DNA of 64,000 bases from Capnocytophaga gingivalis ATCC 33624 (lineage in GTDB: Bacteria; Bacteroidota; Bacteroidia; Flavobacteriales; Flavobacteriaceae): assembly GCF_000174755.1 (NCBI RefSeq), contig NZ_ACLQ01000019.1, forward strand, positions 1-64,000, read 5' to 3'. The position numbers and the translations under genes are program-made. Position 1 is the first letter of the stretch. Each line of letters starts with the position of its first letter. Positions 8,217 through 16,811 of this stretch are shown piece by piece. Under the pieces are notes generated by a model. That model ran no database searches. It saw nothing but the letters and a program-made list of their open reading frames with translations, and was not told where the DNA came from.

Positions 8217-10151
8217 CTATTTGAAGAAATACCATATAATACCCAATCGTACTTTCCAGTCGCGATAAGGTTGGTTAGGGGCAGCGTAATAATTATATTT
8301 TCCCAGTAGTGCCTCGAGGTGCTCTACAGTGAAAAAAATACGCATAGTCCTTACTTTGGCATTGAGGAAAAAATCAGTCACAGAATAATTTCCTATTTTC
8401 TCCTGAGTTTGTACTTGAAAGTCCGCCAAGAGAGGGTTATACTCATAAGCATAATAGTTAGTAAAATACTTGAAAGTAAGCCCTGTCTGGAGGAACATTG
8501 CCTTTTTGAACATAAAGGTAGTAAAATACAAAGTATTGCGAGTGGTTAGTGAAGGGACATTGAACACATTAGCATTGTCCTGCAATACCTGTTGATACAT
8601 CAGAGTATTCTCCAATCCCCACTTACCCAAGCGAAATTCTCTTTCCCCTACGAGCTTCAAGTACTGAATATTTCCAGTATACTGTGCTGGCTTGGACTGG
8701 TTTTTCTCCCTAGAGGAAGCCGGCTGTAGCTGGAAATAAGTGTAATTATTGATATTGGTAATATCCAAAGAGAGATTTCCCCATTGTGTATAAGCCGATC
8801 CATAGATAGTTTGGATATTTTCTTTGGAAAAATCATCTAAGTGATACCAATTGTAATTCTTATAATCGCTTTGGTAAAGCAAAAAATTGAAATTAGGCAT
8901 CTTGGAAGTGATATTCACCCCAGCAATCACCTTGTTTTTTTCATCAAAAGTATAAGAAAGATCTCCTGCTATCTCTGTCCCTAAGAGCTTTCCTAAGATC
9001 ATTTGCTCCCCTTGAGCATTGATAGCAAATCCCTTATAATTCTTCCTCCACTGTACCCCTATACCATAATCCGTATTCTTTATCTGGTGAGGAATAAAGT
9101 TTCCATTGTTATCTACGAAAATTCCCTTAGCAAAATAATTGTAGAAATAAGATTTTCCATAGAGAAAAGTCTTCCCTAAATAAGGTAGAGAAAGCTCTGC
9201 CCCTAAGCGATTCGTTAGCTCCCTAAGTGAGTGCTTATCCTGAAGACTCTTTAGAGTAAAACTCTGTCCTAAGACCCCATTGGAGGCCATCTCTGACTGA
9301 GAGTGATAATAGTTTCTACTCTGGTATTCTACTTGATGTTTCAGCAATATTTCCGAGCCACCTTCCCGATGAGAAGCAGGCAAAAAATTATACTGATGTT
9401 GTAAGAAATAGCGCTTTAGGTTTTCCTCTGAATTGACCCCCGATAGAGCAACATCTAACCTAGCACGATTGCGGAATTGGTCATCCCCTTGGCCAAACTG
9501 TTCTGGATAGAGTAAGCCCCCATTCTCCTGACGATTCACCTCCTCATTGGCATAATGAGCCATAGCCAAGTATCTTTTATTCTTTGAATAATAAGAAAAT
9601 CCCGCTGAAAAGCTCCCTACAGAAGAAAGAATATTCTTATAATCCCCCAGCGAACGCAAAGCATTGTAGCGGATAAAGAGATTAAACTCAGGGGTAAGAT
9701 TGGCAGAGAAAAAAGACTGCAACATCTGTCCTTGAGAGATACCAGACTTAAAGGAAAACTCAATCATAGGTGTAGGCAGATAGAAATAAGGAATCTGCTG
9801 TGCCTGAGAAAAATAGAAACGATTCCCCCTCATACCAAAATCAGAAGAAATCCCTACACTCCTGTAATCATAGGCCAGCGATGTATAAGTCTGCCCCATA
9901 TTCTGAAAAGGTACATAAGCGAACATATCCCTTCTGACGGGATTCTGGCGGTACATAGCCTTAAGCGTAAGAGTGGTATCCACTGCTGTGGTATCTCTGA
10001 AAATGGAAATACGCTTATAATCTCGGGAAGTGAGGGTAATACTATCTTTTTTCTTGGGCTTGGGTCTTATGGACTTAAAGCTGATACTATCTTGAGCAAA
10101 AAGGCCTATTGAGAAGAAAAAAGACAGGAAAAAAAGCAGTTTTCTGAGCAT
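8217..10151 (-). CDS. putative outer-membrane porin (large beta-barrel)
   Basis: 644 aa with a clear signal peptide (MLRKLLFFLSFFFSIGLFAQ) ending at a typical AQ cleavage site. The mature part is rich in alternating aromatic and polar residues, with many short strands such as FNLFIRYNALRSLGDY and NLSLDITNINNYTYFQL. It ends in VRLGIIWYFFK, a C-terminal aromatic strand as in outer-membrane barrels. It resembles the Bacteroidota family annotated as putative porin. The transported substrate is unknown. It lies 46 bases downstream of the arginase-fold gene and 44 bases upstream of aat. Confidence 0.8.
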   Translation of the reverse strand: MLRKLLFFLSFFFSIGLFAQDSISFKSIRPKPKKKDSITLTSRDYKRISIFRDTTAVDTTLTLKAMYRQNPVRRDMFAYVPFQNMGQTYTSLAYDYRSVGISSDFGMRGNRFYFSQAQQIPYFYLPTPMIEFSFKSGISQGQMLQSFFSANLTPEFNLFIRYNALRSLGDYKNILSSVGSFSAGFSYYSKNKRYLAMAHYANEEVNRQENGGLLYPEQFGQGDDQFRNRARLDVALSGVNSEENLKRYFLQHQYNFLPASHREGGSEILLKHQVEYQSRNYYHSQSEMASNGVLGQSFTLKSLQDKHSLRELTNRLGAELSLPYLGKTFLYGKSYFYNYFAKGIFVDNNGNFIPHQIKNTDYGIGVQWRKNYKGFAINAQGEQMILGKLLGTEIAGDLSYTFDEKNKVIAGVNITSKMPNFNFLLYQSDYKNYNWYHLDDFSKENIQTIYGSAYTQWGNLSLDITNINNYTYFQLQPASSREKNQSKPAQYTGNIQYLKLVGEREFRLGKWGLENTLMYQQVLQDNANVFNVPSLTTRNTLYFTTFMFKKAMFLQTGLTFKYFTNYYAYEYNPLLADFQVQTQEKIGNYSVTDFFLNAKVRTMRIFFTVEHLEALLGKYNYYAAPNQPYRDWKVRLGIIWYFFK

Positions 10152-10196
10152 ACTTTTAGTTCTTCTATTTTTAATAATTGTCTGTTATTAAGCTTA

Positions 10197-11300
10197 TTAG
10201 CTGAGAGATCTTTGATGAAGATTCCACCAGCGAAGTGGGATAGTTCCCTCCAGCGCTTTTTGGTAATCTCTTTCTGTACAAGGCAGCATAAATGCTCCTT
10301 TGGAAGCCTCACTGGGAAGTATCCACCAGCGACCAGTGCGGTTACTTTTATAGAACTCAATGGTAAAATCATCCAAGAGAACGATATGTTTGGTGTAATT
10401 CTTATCCTCTATAGTAGGGAACTCCTTGATACGGTAATTGACCCCTTCGATAAAGTACCAGATCACCTCACCTATAAGCATGCGACCTCTGACAGAAGTA
10501 GGTACATTGAATAGTCCCAGTACAGCTGTCTGAGAGCTAAGCCCTCCATAGCGACTAATGGCACAGATCTCACGTGCTGAGAAACCATTGACATATCCTT
10601 GAGGCATATCAATATCTGCGGCCTGTACTCCAGCCATATCAATACTTACCAAGTCTGTATTGCGCAAGATAGGCTCTACCTGCTCCATATAAGAAGTAAT
10701 TTCTCCCAAGCGATAGCTCTCGAAAAACATTTTATCCAATAAGTCCTTAGATTCCTGAGGGTTATAGTAAGTTTGATAACCTATGTTCGAAAAGTGGTTC
10801 AGATGTGTAGGCGTCTCCATCAGGATACGGCTCATATAACTATCCTCTGAGAAGATTTCATACTCATCCCCAAAACCAAAAAGTGGACTCACACAAGCGA
10901 GATTAACCATTTGCTCCATGGAGTCAAAGGCACGATAAAGTGCATAAGTATTCTCCACCCCAGAGGCTAAGAAGACAGGAATAATACCCTGTTTCATCAA
11001 AAAAGAAACCGTCTCGCGAATAGCTATAAAAGTATCCTCTTGTGTAGTTCCCTCGGGGATATTGCCCAAATCAGCCAACACAAGATCCCAATTTCCATAA
11101 TAAAGACTATAAAAATACTCTCTAAAAGAGTTTTTGAGTATATTCTCACTATTAAAGAGAGAAAAAACAGCGATTTGCACCCCTTCCAATGAAGGTAATC
11201 CTTCCTTGCGGGTATGCTTAAGTATTCTACCGCCAATGGTTTGTGGAATATAGTTTTTTTGAGTAAAGAAATCCTCTATAGGGTATAAAAAATCTAACAC
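10197..11300 (-). CDS. arginase/formimidoylglutamase-fold protein lacking the metal-binding residues
   Basis: 367 aa, GTG start. The fold of the ureohydrolase superfamily can be followed: GIIPVFLASGVENTYALYRAFD where GGxHS is expected, then a middle region, then DLVSIDMAGVQAADIDMP and GFSAREICAISRYGG. The ligands that hold the two Mn ions in active enzymes (His in GGxH, DAHxD and DxDxxDP) are replaced here, so enzymatic activity is unlikely. Such proteins are commonly labelled formimidoylglutamase in flavobacterial genomes and often lie near topA and gld genes. Role unknown. It heads the minus-strand operon and has a strong promoter at 11341-11373. Confidence 0.75.
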   Translation of the reverse strand: MLDFLYPIEDFFTQKNYIPQTIGGRILKHTRKEGLPSLEGVQIAVFSLFNSENILKNSFREYFYSLYYGNWDLVLADLGNIPEGTTQEDTFIAIRETVSFLMKQGIIPVFLASGVENTYALYRAFDSMEQMVNLACVSPLFGFGDEYEIFSEDSYMSRILMETPTHLNHFSNIGYQTYYNPQESKDLLDKMFFESYRLGEITSYMEQVEPILRNTDLVSIDMAGVQAADIDMPQGYVNGFSAREICAISRYGGLSSQTAVLGLFNVPTSVRGRMLIGEVIWYFIEGVNYRIKEFPTIEDKNYTKHIVLLDDFTIEFYKSNRTGRWWILPSEASKGAFMLPCTERDYQKALEGTIPLRWWNLHQRSLS

Positions 11301-11340
11301 GTGTATAAAAATTACTAATTAATAGAGATTAAATCTTGTG

Positions 11341-11373
11341 CAAAAATACATATTAAAAGCGGCACTGTAACAA
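11341..11373 (-). promoter_or_regulatory. flavobacterial promoter for the arginase-fold/porin/aat operon
   Basis: On the minus strand TTG (11371-11373), a 22-nt spacer and TATTTTTG (11341-11348). The GTG start codon follows about 40 bases downstream. Confidence 0.65.
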
Positions 11374-11463
11374 AATTGGGATAATTTGTGAGTTATCATC
11401 TTTTATTTTTATATTTATTAGTATTTATTTTTTTATTATTTAGAAAAAAAGTGTGAGTGAAAT

Positions 11464-11494
11464 TTGTTTTTTGTGAAATAAAAACGTAATTTTA
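11464..11494 (+). promoter_or_regulatory. possible promoter for the universal stress gene
   Basis: TTG at 11464-11466, 20-nt spacer, TAATTTTA at 11487-11494; the final G of the consensus is replaced by A. The ATG is at 11542. Confidence 0.4.
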
Positions 11495-11541
11495 CGGCGT
11501 AAAATAATTCAAAGATTGTCTAATATAAAACTGTTATTATC

Positions 11542-12363
11542 ATGAAAAACATTCTCGTACCCACTGATTTTTCGGAACATTCTATCTATGCGGTAGATGT
11601 GGCTGTGGATTTGGCAAAGAAGAATGGAGCTACCATTTTTCTATTGCATTGTGTAGAGCTACCCCAGCGATTCGTTACAGAATCTACTTCTGTACTTCCT
11701 GAAGAACTCTTCTTCATGAGAGAGGCTTCGAATAATGTAAAGAAGCTCTCCTTAGAGCTCCAAGCCAAAGGAGTAGAAGTGAAGACTGTGGTAGAAACCA
11801 GCACTCTTACCAATTCCGTAAAGACCCTTTTGGAAAAAGAATCCATTGATTTTATCGTCATGGGCTCCACAGGAGCTACTGGGTCTAAGGAACTTTTCTT
11901 AGGCTCTAATGCCGAGAAAATCGTTCGCACTTCTTCTGTACCTGTTTTAGTGATTAAGGACAAGACAAATATCAATGAGGTGAAAAAGATTGTTTTCGCC
12001 TGTGATTTCTCTCAGAAATACATAGATGCTTTCCAGAAAGCAATATCTTTTGCCCAAGTATTAGGGGCTAAGATTGATTTTGTATATATTAATACTCCTT
12101 ACCACTTCAATTCAAGCAGAGAGATAAAAGTACTCATTGACAGTTTTTCTACCGAACACAAGGAAATACTATCCCATAATATCCATATGTACAGTGATTT
12201 CTCTATAGAAGAAGGTATTATCCATTTTGCTGAAGATCATCAGAGTGACCTGATCTGTATGTTTCCTGCACGACAGAGTGTGCTTATGCATCTGTTCAAT
12301 GGCAGTATTAGTGAAGATATAGTGAACCATTCTCAAAAGCCGGTACTCACTATCAAACTATAA
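11542..12363 (+). CDS. universal stress protein, tandem UspA domains
   Basis: 273 aa with two UspA domains (about residues 1-145 and 150-273). The first starts MKNILVPTDFSEHS and ends with an ATP-binding pattern, MGSTGATGSKELFLGSNAEKI then PVLVI. The second is diverged: its glycine-rich loop reads MFPARQSVLMHLFNGS, so it probably does not bind nucleotide the same way. UspA proteins support survival under stress; the specific role is not visible. It stands alone between the divergent arginase operon and the porin pair. Confidence 0.88.
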   Translation: MKNILVPTDFSEHSIYAVDVAVDLAKKNGATIFLLHCVELPQRFVTESTSVLPEELFFMREASNNVKKLSLELQAKGVEVKTVVETSTLTNSVKTLLEKESIDFIVMGSTGATGSKELFLGSNAEKIVRTSSVPVLVIKDKTNINEVKKIVFACDFSQKYIDAFQKAISFAQVLGAKIDFVYINTPYHFNSSREIKVLIDSFSTEHKEILSHNIHMYSDFSIEEGIIHFAEDHQSDLICMFPARQSVLMHLFNGSISEDIVNHSQKPVLTIKL

Positions 12364-12407
12364 TTTTTGGTTTCGTTTTTTTAATTTTTTAGGGGACTGC
12401 TCTATGG

Positions 12408-12479
12408 GGCTGTTCGAAGTATCCTGATTTTTAGTAAATGAATAACTCCTATAATGGGACTGAAAAACATCGGACAGCC
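12408..12479 (+). promoter_or_regulatory. inverted repeat in the leader between usp and the porin gene
   Basis: GGCTGTTCGA (12408-12417) pairs with TCGGACAGCC (12470-12479), with one G-U pair and a loop of about 52 nt. It could be the terminator of the stress gene, a 5' leader structure of the porin gene, or a small dispersed repeat. No T-run follows directly. Confidence 0.35.
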
Positions 12480-12518
12480 TCGTAAGGCAGTTTGTTTTTA
12501 TATTTTTTAATTTTCCTT

Positions 12519-13685
12519 ATGAGGAAGTACCTATTATTTATATTTTTTTTAGTTAGTTTTTTTAGCTTTGCACGAGTCTCCCACACAGAAGAGACAGATA
12601 CACTTTCCGCCCCCTCGTCCGCTCAAAAACTATTATTCAACTTCTATATCAATAGTAATTTCAGTGCGGAGAAACACACTCATACACCTTCATCGGCCGC
12701 TTTTCGTATAGAAGATGCTCGGCTCAACCTACAAGGCTCCTATGACGATAACCTATCCTATCGCATACGTATGCGCCTGAATCGCCCTTTCACCCCTACG
12801 TCTTCAGACAATGCCTCTGTAGGATTGGATTTTGCTTTTCTTACCTATACCTTTGGAAAAGAGCATCAATGGGAAATGCGTATAGGAAGAGCCTATGGCA
12901 TGATAGGTTCTTACGAATTGGATATCAATCCCTTATATGAATATATCTTCTCAGACCATTTGAATTATGTTGTCAATGGTTTTGTGACTGTGTTGCAAGC
13001 AGGGTACAGAATCAATAACCGACATCAGATAGGTATACAAGGGCACAATACTCTGAATGAATCCTTTGGCACACACCTTGCCAATAATGGCTTTGTTTCT
13101 GGAGATTTCAAGGCCTCAAAGACTCCTTTGGGAGTTTATCTATACTGGATGGGAACTTTCTTCGAGAACAAACTTCACACCTATTACTCCTATGACTTCT
13201 CCCAATTTGTCAAAGGATATTACACCCATTCTATTTCCTTAGGCAACCAACTGACAATAGGAAATCACTTAGCATACTTAGACCTTATATACTCACATAT
13301 GGGAGCTGATTATGCTCTTTTGGGATCCAAAACCCTAAACCAATTCGAACAGGTAGTCCCTGCGAACTATACCATGCGCAAGAATATGGTATACAAGGGA
13401 CTCATCTCTCGTTACCAATATCAATTCACGGATCATTGGAGTATAGCAGCCAAGGTAGGAGTAGAGTTCTCTGGCAATCAAAATATCCTAAGTGAACACC
13501 ATCGTACCAATTATATCTACTCTTGTGCAGGGCAATATGAGCCCTTTAGGACAGAAGATTTCCGCTTCTACGTGGCTTATATAGGCAATACTATTGATTA
13601 TAAAAAAGAACTCAATATCCCATTAGAACAACTCCATCGTGTTGCCTTAGGTATGGCCTATACCCTACCCCTTTATAAGAAATAA
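12519..13685 (+). CDS. porin family protein, copy 1 of a tandem pair
   Basis: 388 aa from the ATG at 12519; an in-frame TTG at 12492 would give a less natural start. Signal peptide MRKYLLFIFFLVSFFSFA, then a beta-barrel with alternating aromatic residues, ending LGMAYTLPLYKK. It looks like the Bacteroidota phosphate-selective porin O/P type family. Signatures shared with the next gene are ARLNLQG/ARLNVQG, LSYRIRMRLN, DINPLYEYIFSDHLN, GIQGHNTLNESF, KGYYTHSISLGN and RTNYIY. Substrate unknown. The stop is 24 bases from the start of the second copy. Confidence 0.8.
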   Translation: MRKYLLFIFFLVSFFSFARVSHTEETDTLSAPSSAQKLLFNFYINSNFSAEKHTHTPSSAAFRIEDARLNLQGSYDDNLSYRIRMRLNRPFTPTSSDNASVGLDFAFLTYTFGKEHQWEMRIGRAYGMIGSYELDINPLYEYIFSDHLNYVVNGFVTVLQAGYRINNRHQIGIQGHNTLNESFGTHLANNGFVSGDFKASKTPLGVYLYWMGTFFENKLHTYYSYDFSQFVKGYYTHSISLGNQLTIGNHLAYLDLIYSHMGADYALLGSKTLNQFEQVVPANYTMRKNMVYKGLISRYQYQFTDHWSIAAKVGVEFSGNQNILSEHHRTNYIYSCAGQYEPFRTEDFRFYVAYIGNTIDYKKELNIPLEQLHRVALGMAYTLPLYKK

Positions 13686-13709
13686 TAGAAATTAGTATAA
13701 TACACTATC

Positions 13710-14879
13710 ATGACAAAGAAAATAAGAAACCTGTTCTTTCTTCTATTTCTCTTAGGACAGGTTTTGTTTGCAAAAGAGAAGAAAGACAGTCTCTCTGAGT
13801 CTCTTTCTGCAAAAAAACTTAATGTAGAACTTTATTTCAGAGGAGGAGCTATCTCTGATTATCATAGTCAAGAAGCTCTCTCAGGTTCTCATTTCAAGAT
13901 AGACAATGCTCGGCTCAATGTGCAAGGAGACTACAATGAGTTCCTCTCCTATAGAGTACGTTTTCGATTGAACAAAGCCTTTTCTCCGACTTCTCAGGAC
14001 AATGCTTCCGATGCGTTAGATTATGCATATATAACCTATCATTTTGATCAGGAGCATCGCTGGGAGGCCACAATAGGGAAACAACTTTCGGTTATGGGCT
14101 CCTTCGAACAGGATATCAACCCACTATACGAATACATCTTTACCGACTACCTCAACGGAGTCTATGCCAATATATTCTTGGCTGGCCTACAACTTTCCTA
14201 TCAGCTTACCCCCCAGCACAAAGTAGGAATACAACTCCACAATACCCTGAATGAGTCTTTTGCTAAGCATTTGGAAAACAACCTCTTCACCACCGAAGGG
14301 TTTACTGCTTCCAAAGCACCTATAGGAGGGTATTTGTATTGGAATAGCTCTCTATGGGATGGAAAATTCAAGACCAAGTATTCCTATAACCTATCCCAGT
14401 TTGCCAAAGGATACTATACCCATTCTGTTTCCTTAGGTAACAAGCTACAAATAGGCAAACATACTGCCTATTTGGATTTGGTATATTCGTACATGGGAGC
14501 CGATTTTGGACTAACCTCATCAAAATTGTTAAGTATTCACAAAGGCCTCGCAAAAGAAGCATACCTCATGCATAAGAATATAGTCTACAAATGTGCCGTC
14601 TCTCGCTATGATTACCAAATCACTGACAGATGGAGTGCTACCACCAAGATAGGAATAGAGACTACAGGAAGCCGAAAAGAACTAAGTGAATCCCTACGTA
14701 CCAACTATATCTATTTCTTAGCAGGTCAATATGCTCCCCTACTGAGCCAAGACTTACGATTCTATGTGGCCTATGTAGGCAATACCCTTCACTATGACCA
14801 AGCCCTAAGGAAGGATAATGAGCAGCTACATCGCATAGCTATTGGCGCCTACTATACTCTACCTATATTTAAAAGATAA
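13710..14879 (+). CDS. porin family protein, copy 2 of a tandem pair
   Basis: 389 aa with signal peptide MTKKIRNLFFLLFLLGQVLFA. It is a paralogue of the preceding gene along its whole length (for example DINPLYEYIFTDYLN, HNTLNESFAKHLENN, KGYYTHSVSLGNKLQ, LDLVYSYMGADFGL), so the pair arose by tandem duplication and has since diverged substantially. The barrel ends YYTLPIFKR. Probably co-transcribed with copy 1. Confidence 0.8.
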   Translation: MTKKIRNLFFLLFLLGQVLFAKEKKDSLSESLSAKKLNVELYFRGGAISDYHSQEALSGSHFKIDNARLNVQGDYNEFLSYRVRFRLNKAFSPTSQDNASDALDYAYITYHFDQEHRWEATIGKQLSVMGSFEQDINPLYEYIFTDYLNGVYANIFLAGLQLSYQLTPQHKVGIQLHNTLNESFAKHLENNLFTTEGFTASKAPIGGYLYWNSSLWDGKFKTKYSYNLSQFAKGYYTHSVSLGNKLQIGKHTAYLDLVYSYMGADFGLTSSKLLSIHKGLAKEAYLMHKNIVYKCAVSRYDYQITDRWSATTKIGIETTGSRKELSESLRTNYIYFLAGQYAPLLSQDLRFYVAYVGNTLHYDQALRKDNEQLHRIAIGAYYTLPIFKR

Positions 14880-14901
14880 AATTGCAAATACCCTATATTT
14901 T

Positions 14902-16065
14902 ATGGAAAATTTCCCTATGGTAGCCAAGACTTTCTTTGGCTTTGAAGAGATTTTAGAAAAAGAGCTACAGATCTTGGGTGCCACCCAGATACAAAAAGGA
15001 GTACGTAGTGTCTCCTTCTCAGGAGATAAAGGCTTCATGTACAAAGCTAACTTATGCTTACGTACAGCCCTGAAGATACTCAAGCCCATCCATTCGTTCC
15101 GTGTACGTAATGAAAAGGATTATTATCAAAAGCTCTATCAGTATGATTGGGAGCAGCTACTCTCCCCTACCCAGACCTTTGCTGTAGAAGTCACTTTGGC
15201 CACTGATCTGTTTCATCACTCCCAATATATGACCCTCAGAGCCAAAGATGCTATAGTAGATAAGCTAAGAGTTACCACCGGGAAACGCCCCAATGTGGAT
15301 ACACTACATCCTGATCTGCAGTTATTTATACATATACAAAGTGATAACCAAGTGATTGTATCCTTGGATACCTCTGGCGCTTCACTTCACCACAGAGGGT
15401 ATCGTACCCAAACTAATATTGCTCCTATCAATGAAGTATTGGCTGCTGGCATCTTATTGCTGAGTGGTTGGAAAGGACAGAGTGATTTCTTAGATCCTAT
15501 GTGTGGAAGTGGAACCTTCCTTATAGAAGCCGCTATGATAGCTTGTAATATACCTGCTTCACTTCACCGAAAAGAATTTGCTTTTGAGAAGTGGACAGAC
15601 TATGATGTAGACCTTTTTGAAACTATCTTTGACAGTTCCCTCGCTAAGGCCAAAGAGTTCAACTATCACTTATATGGGTACGACAAAGCCCCTTCCGCTG
15701 TTACTAAAGCCAAAGAAAATATAAAAAATGCTCGACTTACAGAATATATAACAGTAATCCAACAGGATTTCTTCAAAACAAAAAAGGAGAAAGAAACTTC
15801 TCTATTCATGGCTTTCAACCCGCCTTATGGAGAGCGTCTTGAGATCAACCCTCAACTATTTTACAGTCAAATAGGTGACACCCTCAAGCAACACTATCCT
15901 AATACGGAAGCTTGGTTTATCACCTCTAACTTAGAGGCTCTCAAGCATGTAGGGCTACGCCCTTCGCACAAGATAAAACTATTCAACGGAAAGTTAGAGA
16001 GTCGCTTGGTGAATTATTCTATCTATGAAGGAAGCAAAAAGGCAAAGCATAACCTTAACCAATAA
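14902..16065 (+). CDS. THUMP-domain class I SAM-dependent RNA methyltransferase (RlmL/YpsC-like)
   Basis: 387 aa from the ATG at 14902, 22 bases after the porin stop; an in-frame ATG at 14842 overlaps that gene and adds unrelated residues. Order: N-terminal ferredoxin-like/THUMP RNA-binding part (about 1-165, with RAKDAIVDKLR), then a Rossmann methyltransferase. FLDPMCGSGTFLIEAAM is the SAM-binding motif I and MAFNPPYGERLE carries the NPPY catalytic motif of N2-guanine 23S rRNA methylases. It corresponds to the N-terminal half of E. coli RlmL, as in Bacillus YpsC. The stop is 2 bases from a convergent gene. Confidence 0.9.
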   Translation: MENFPMVAKTFFGFEEILEKELQILGATQIQKGVRSVSFSGDKGFMYKANLCLRTALKILKPIHSFRVRNEKDYYQKLYQYDWEQLLSPTQTFAVEVTLATDLFHHSQYMTLRAKDAIVDKLRVTTGKRPNVDTLHPDLQLFIHIQSDNQVIVSLDTSGASLHHRGYRTQTNIAPINEVLAAGILLLSGWKGQSDFLDPMCGSGTFLIEAAMIACNIPASLHRKEFAFEKWTDYDVDLFETIFDSSLAKAKEFNYHLYGYDKAPSAVTKAKENIKNARLTEYITVIQQDFFKTKKEKETSLFMAFNPPYGERLEINPQLFYSQIGDTLKQHYPNTEAWFITSNLEALKHVGLRPSHKIKLFNGKLESRLVNYSIYEGSKKAKHNLNQ

Positions 16066-16073
16066 GGTTATGC
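16047..16073. terminator. hairpin across two convergent stop codons
   Basis: GCATAACCTTA (16047-16057) pairs perfectly with TAAGGTTATGC (16063-16073). On the minus strand it is followed by TTTGCCTTTTT. It overlaps the 3' ends of both convergent methyltransferase genes. Confidence 0.6.
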
Positions 16074-16778
16074 CTTCCGCCTAAGGCGAGCTAGATAGTT
16101 ATAGGCCTCCCCTTCAGCGATGAGTTCACAGAGAAGTCCGTTGTGATGAGCGGCATTTTGCAAGGTATTATAATCTATAAAAAGCCAAGGAAAGGACTCC
16201 TTTTCCCCCTTATAAGTAATAGTATAGGTAAGCTCCCCATAGTAATCTGTATCCTCAAAGACAGGCACTAAGTAGCTACCATCCTCGTCTTGGTCGAACA
16301 TATAGATAATATCAGTAGAGGTCAGTAATATTTGTCCATGAGGAGTTAGTAGTGTCTTTAACTTTTGCAAATATGTATCCAAAAGAGAAAGTTTCTGACA
16401 TAATCCAATGCCATTCATTAGCATTAGGATAGTATCAGCTTGCCCCTCATACTGCAATATATCACAGCAGATAGCCACCCTCACCCCTCTTTGCTTGCAT
16501 ATCTCAATGGCCGAAGGAGAGATATCTAAAGCTATTGCTTCTATTCCCTTCTCTTGTAAGTATAGCACATGAGAGCCTGTACCTGCTCCCACATCCAAAG
16601 TACGACCTTGAGAAAGGGTAAGTGCTTGTTGCTCTATAGGAATCATCTGAGAGAAAGAACGAAAAAAATGAGCCCGAGAGAGATACTCTCTATGGGAAAT
16701 ATTTGTTTGTACATATACATCCGAAGATCGATCTCCGTTTTGATAATCTAATAAGGAACGGCCTAATAAATCAAGCAT
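16068..16778 (-). CDS. class I SAM-dependent methyltransferase
   Basis: 236 aa. TLDVGAGTGSHVLYLQEKG is the glycine-rich SAM-binding motif I, followed by IEAIALDISPSAIEICKQRG with the acidic residue that binds the ribose. The substrate is not visible; the general pattern is of small-molecule or ubiquinone/UbiE-like methyltransferases. It lies about 30 bases downstream of the LptF/G gene on the same strand. Confidence 0.85.
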   Translation of the reverse strand: MLDLLGRSLLDYQNGDRSSDVYVQTNISHREYLSRAHFFRSFSQMIPIEQQALTLSQGRTLDVGAGTGSHVLYLQEKGIEAIALDISPSAIEICKQRGVRVAICCDILQYEGQADTILMLMNGIGLCQKLSLLDTYLQKLKTLLTPHGQILLTSTDIIYMFDQDEDGSYLVPVFEDTDYYGELTYTITYKGEKESFPWLFIDYNTLQNAAHHNGLLCELIAEGEAYNYLARLRRKA

Positions 16779-16811
16779 AGTGAGTAACGTGATTAGTTGG
16801 TGAAATAATAG

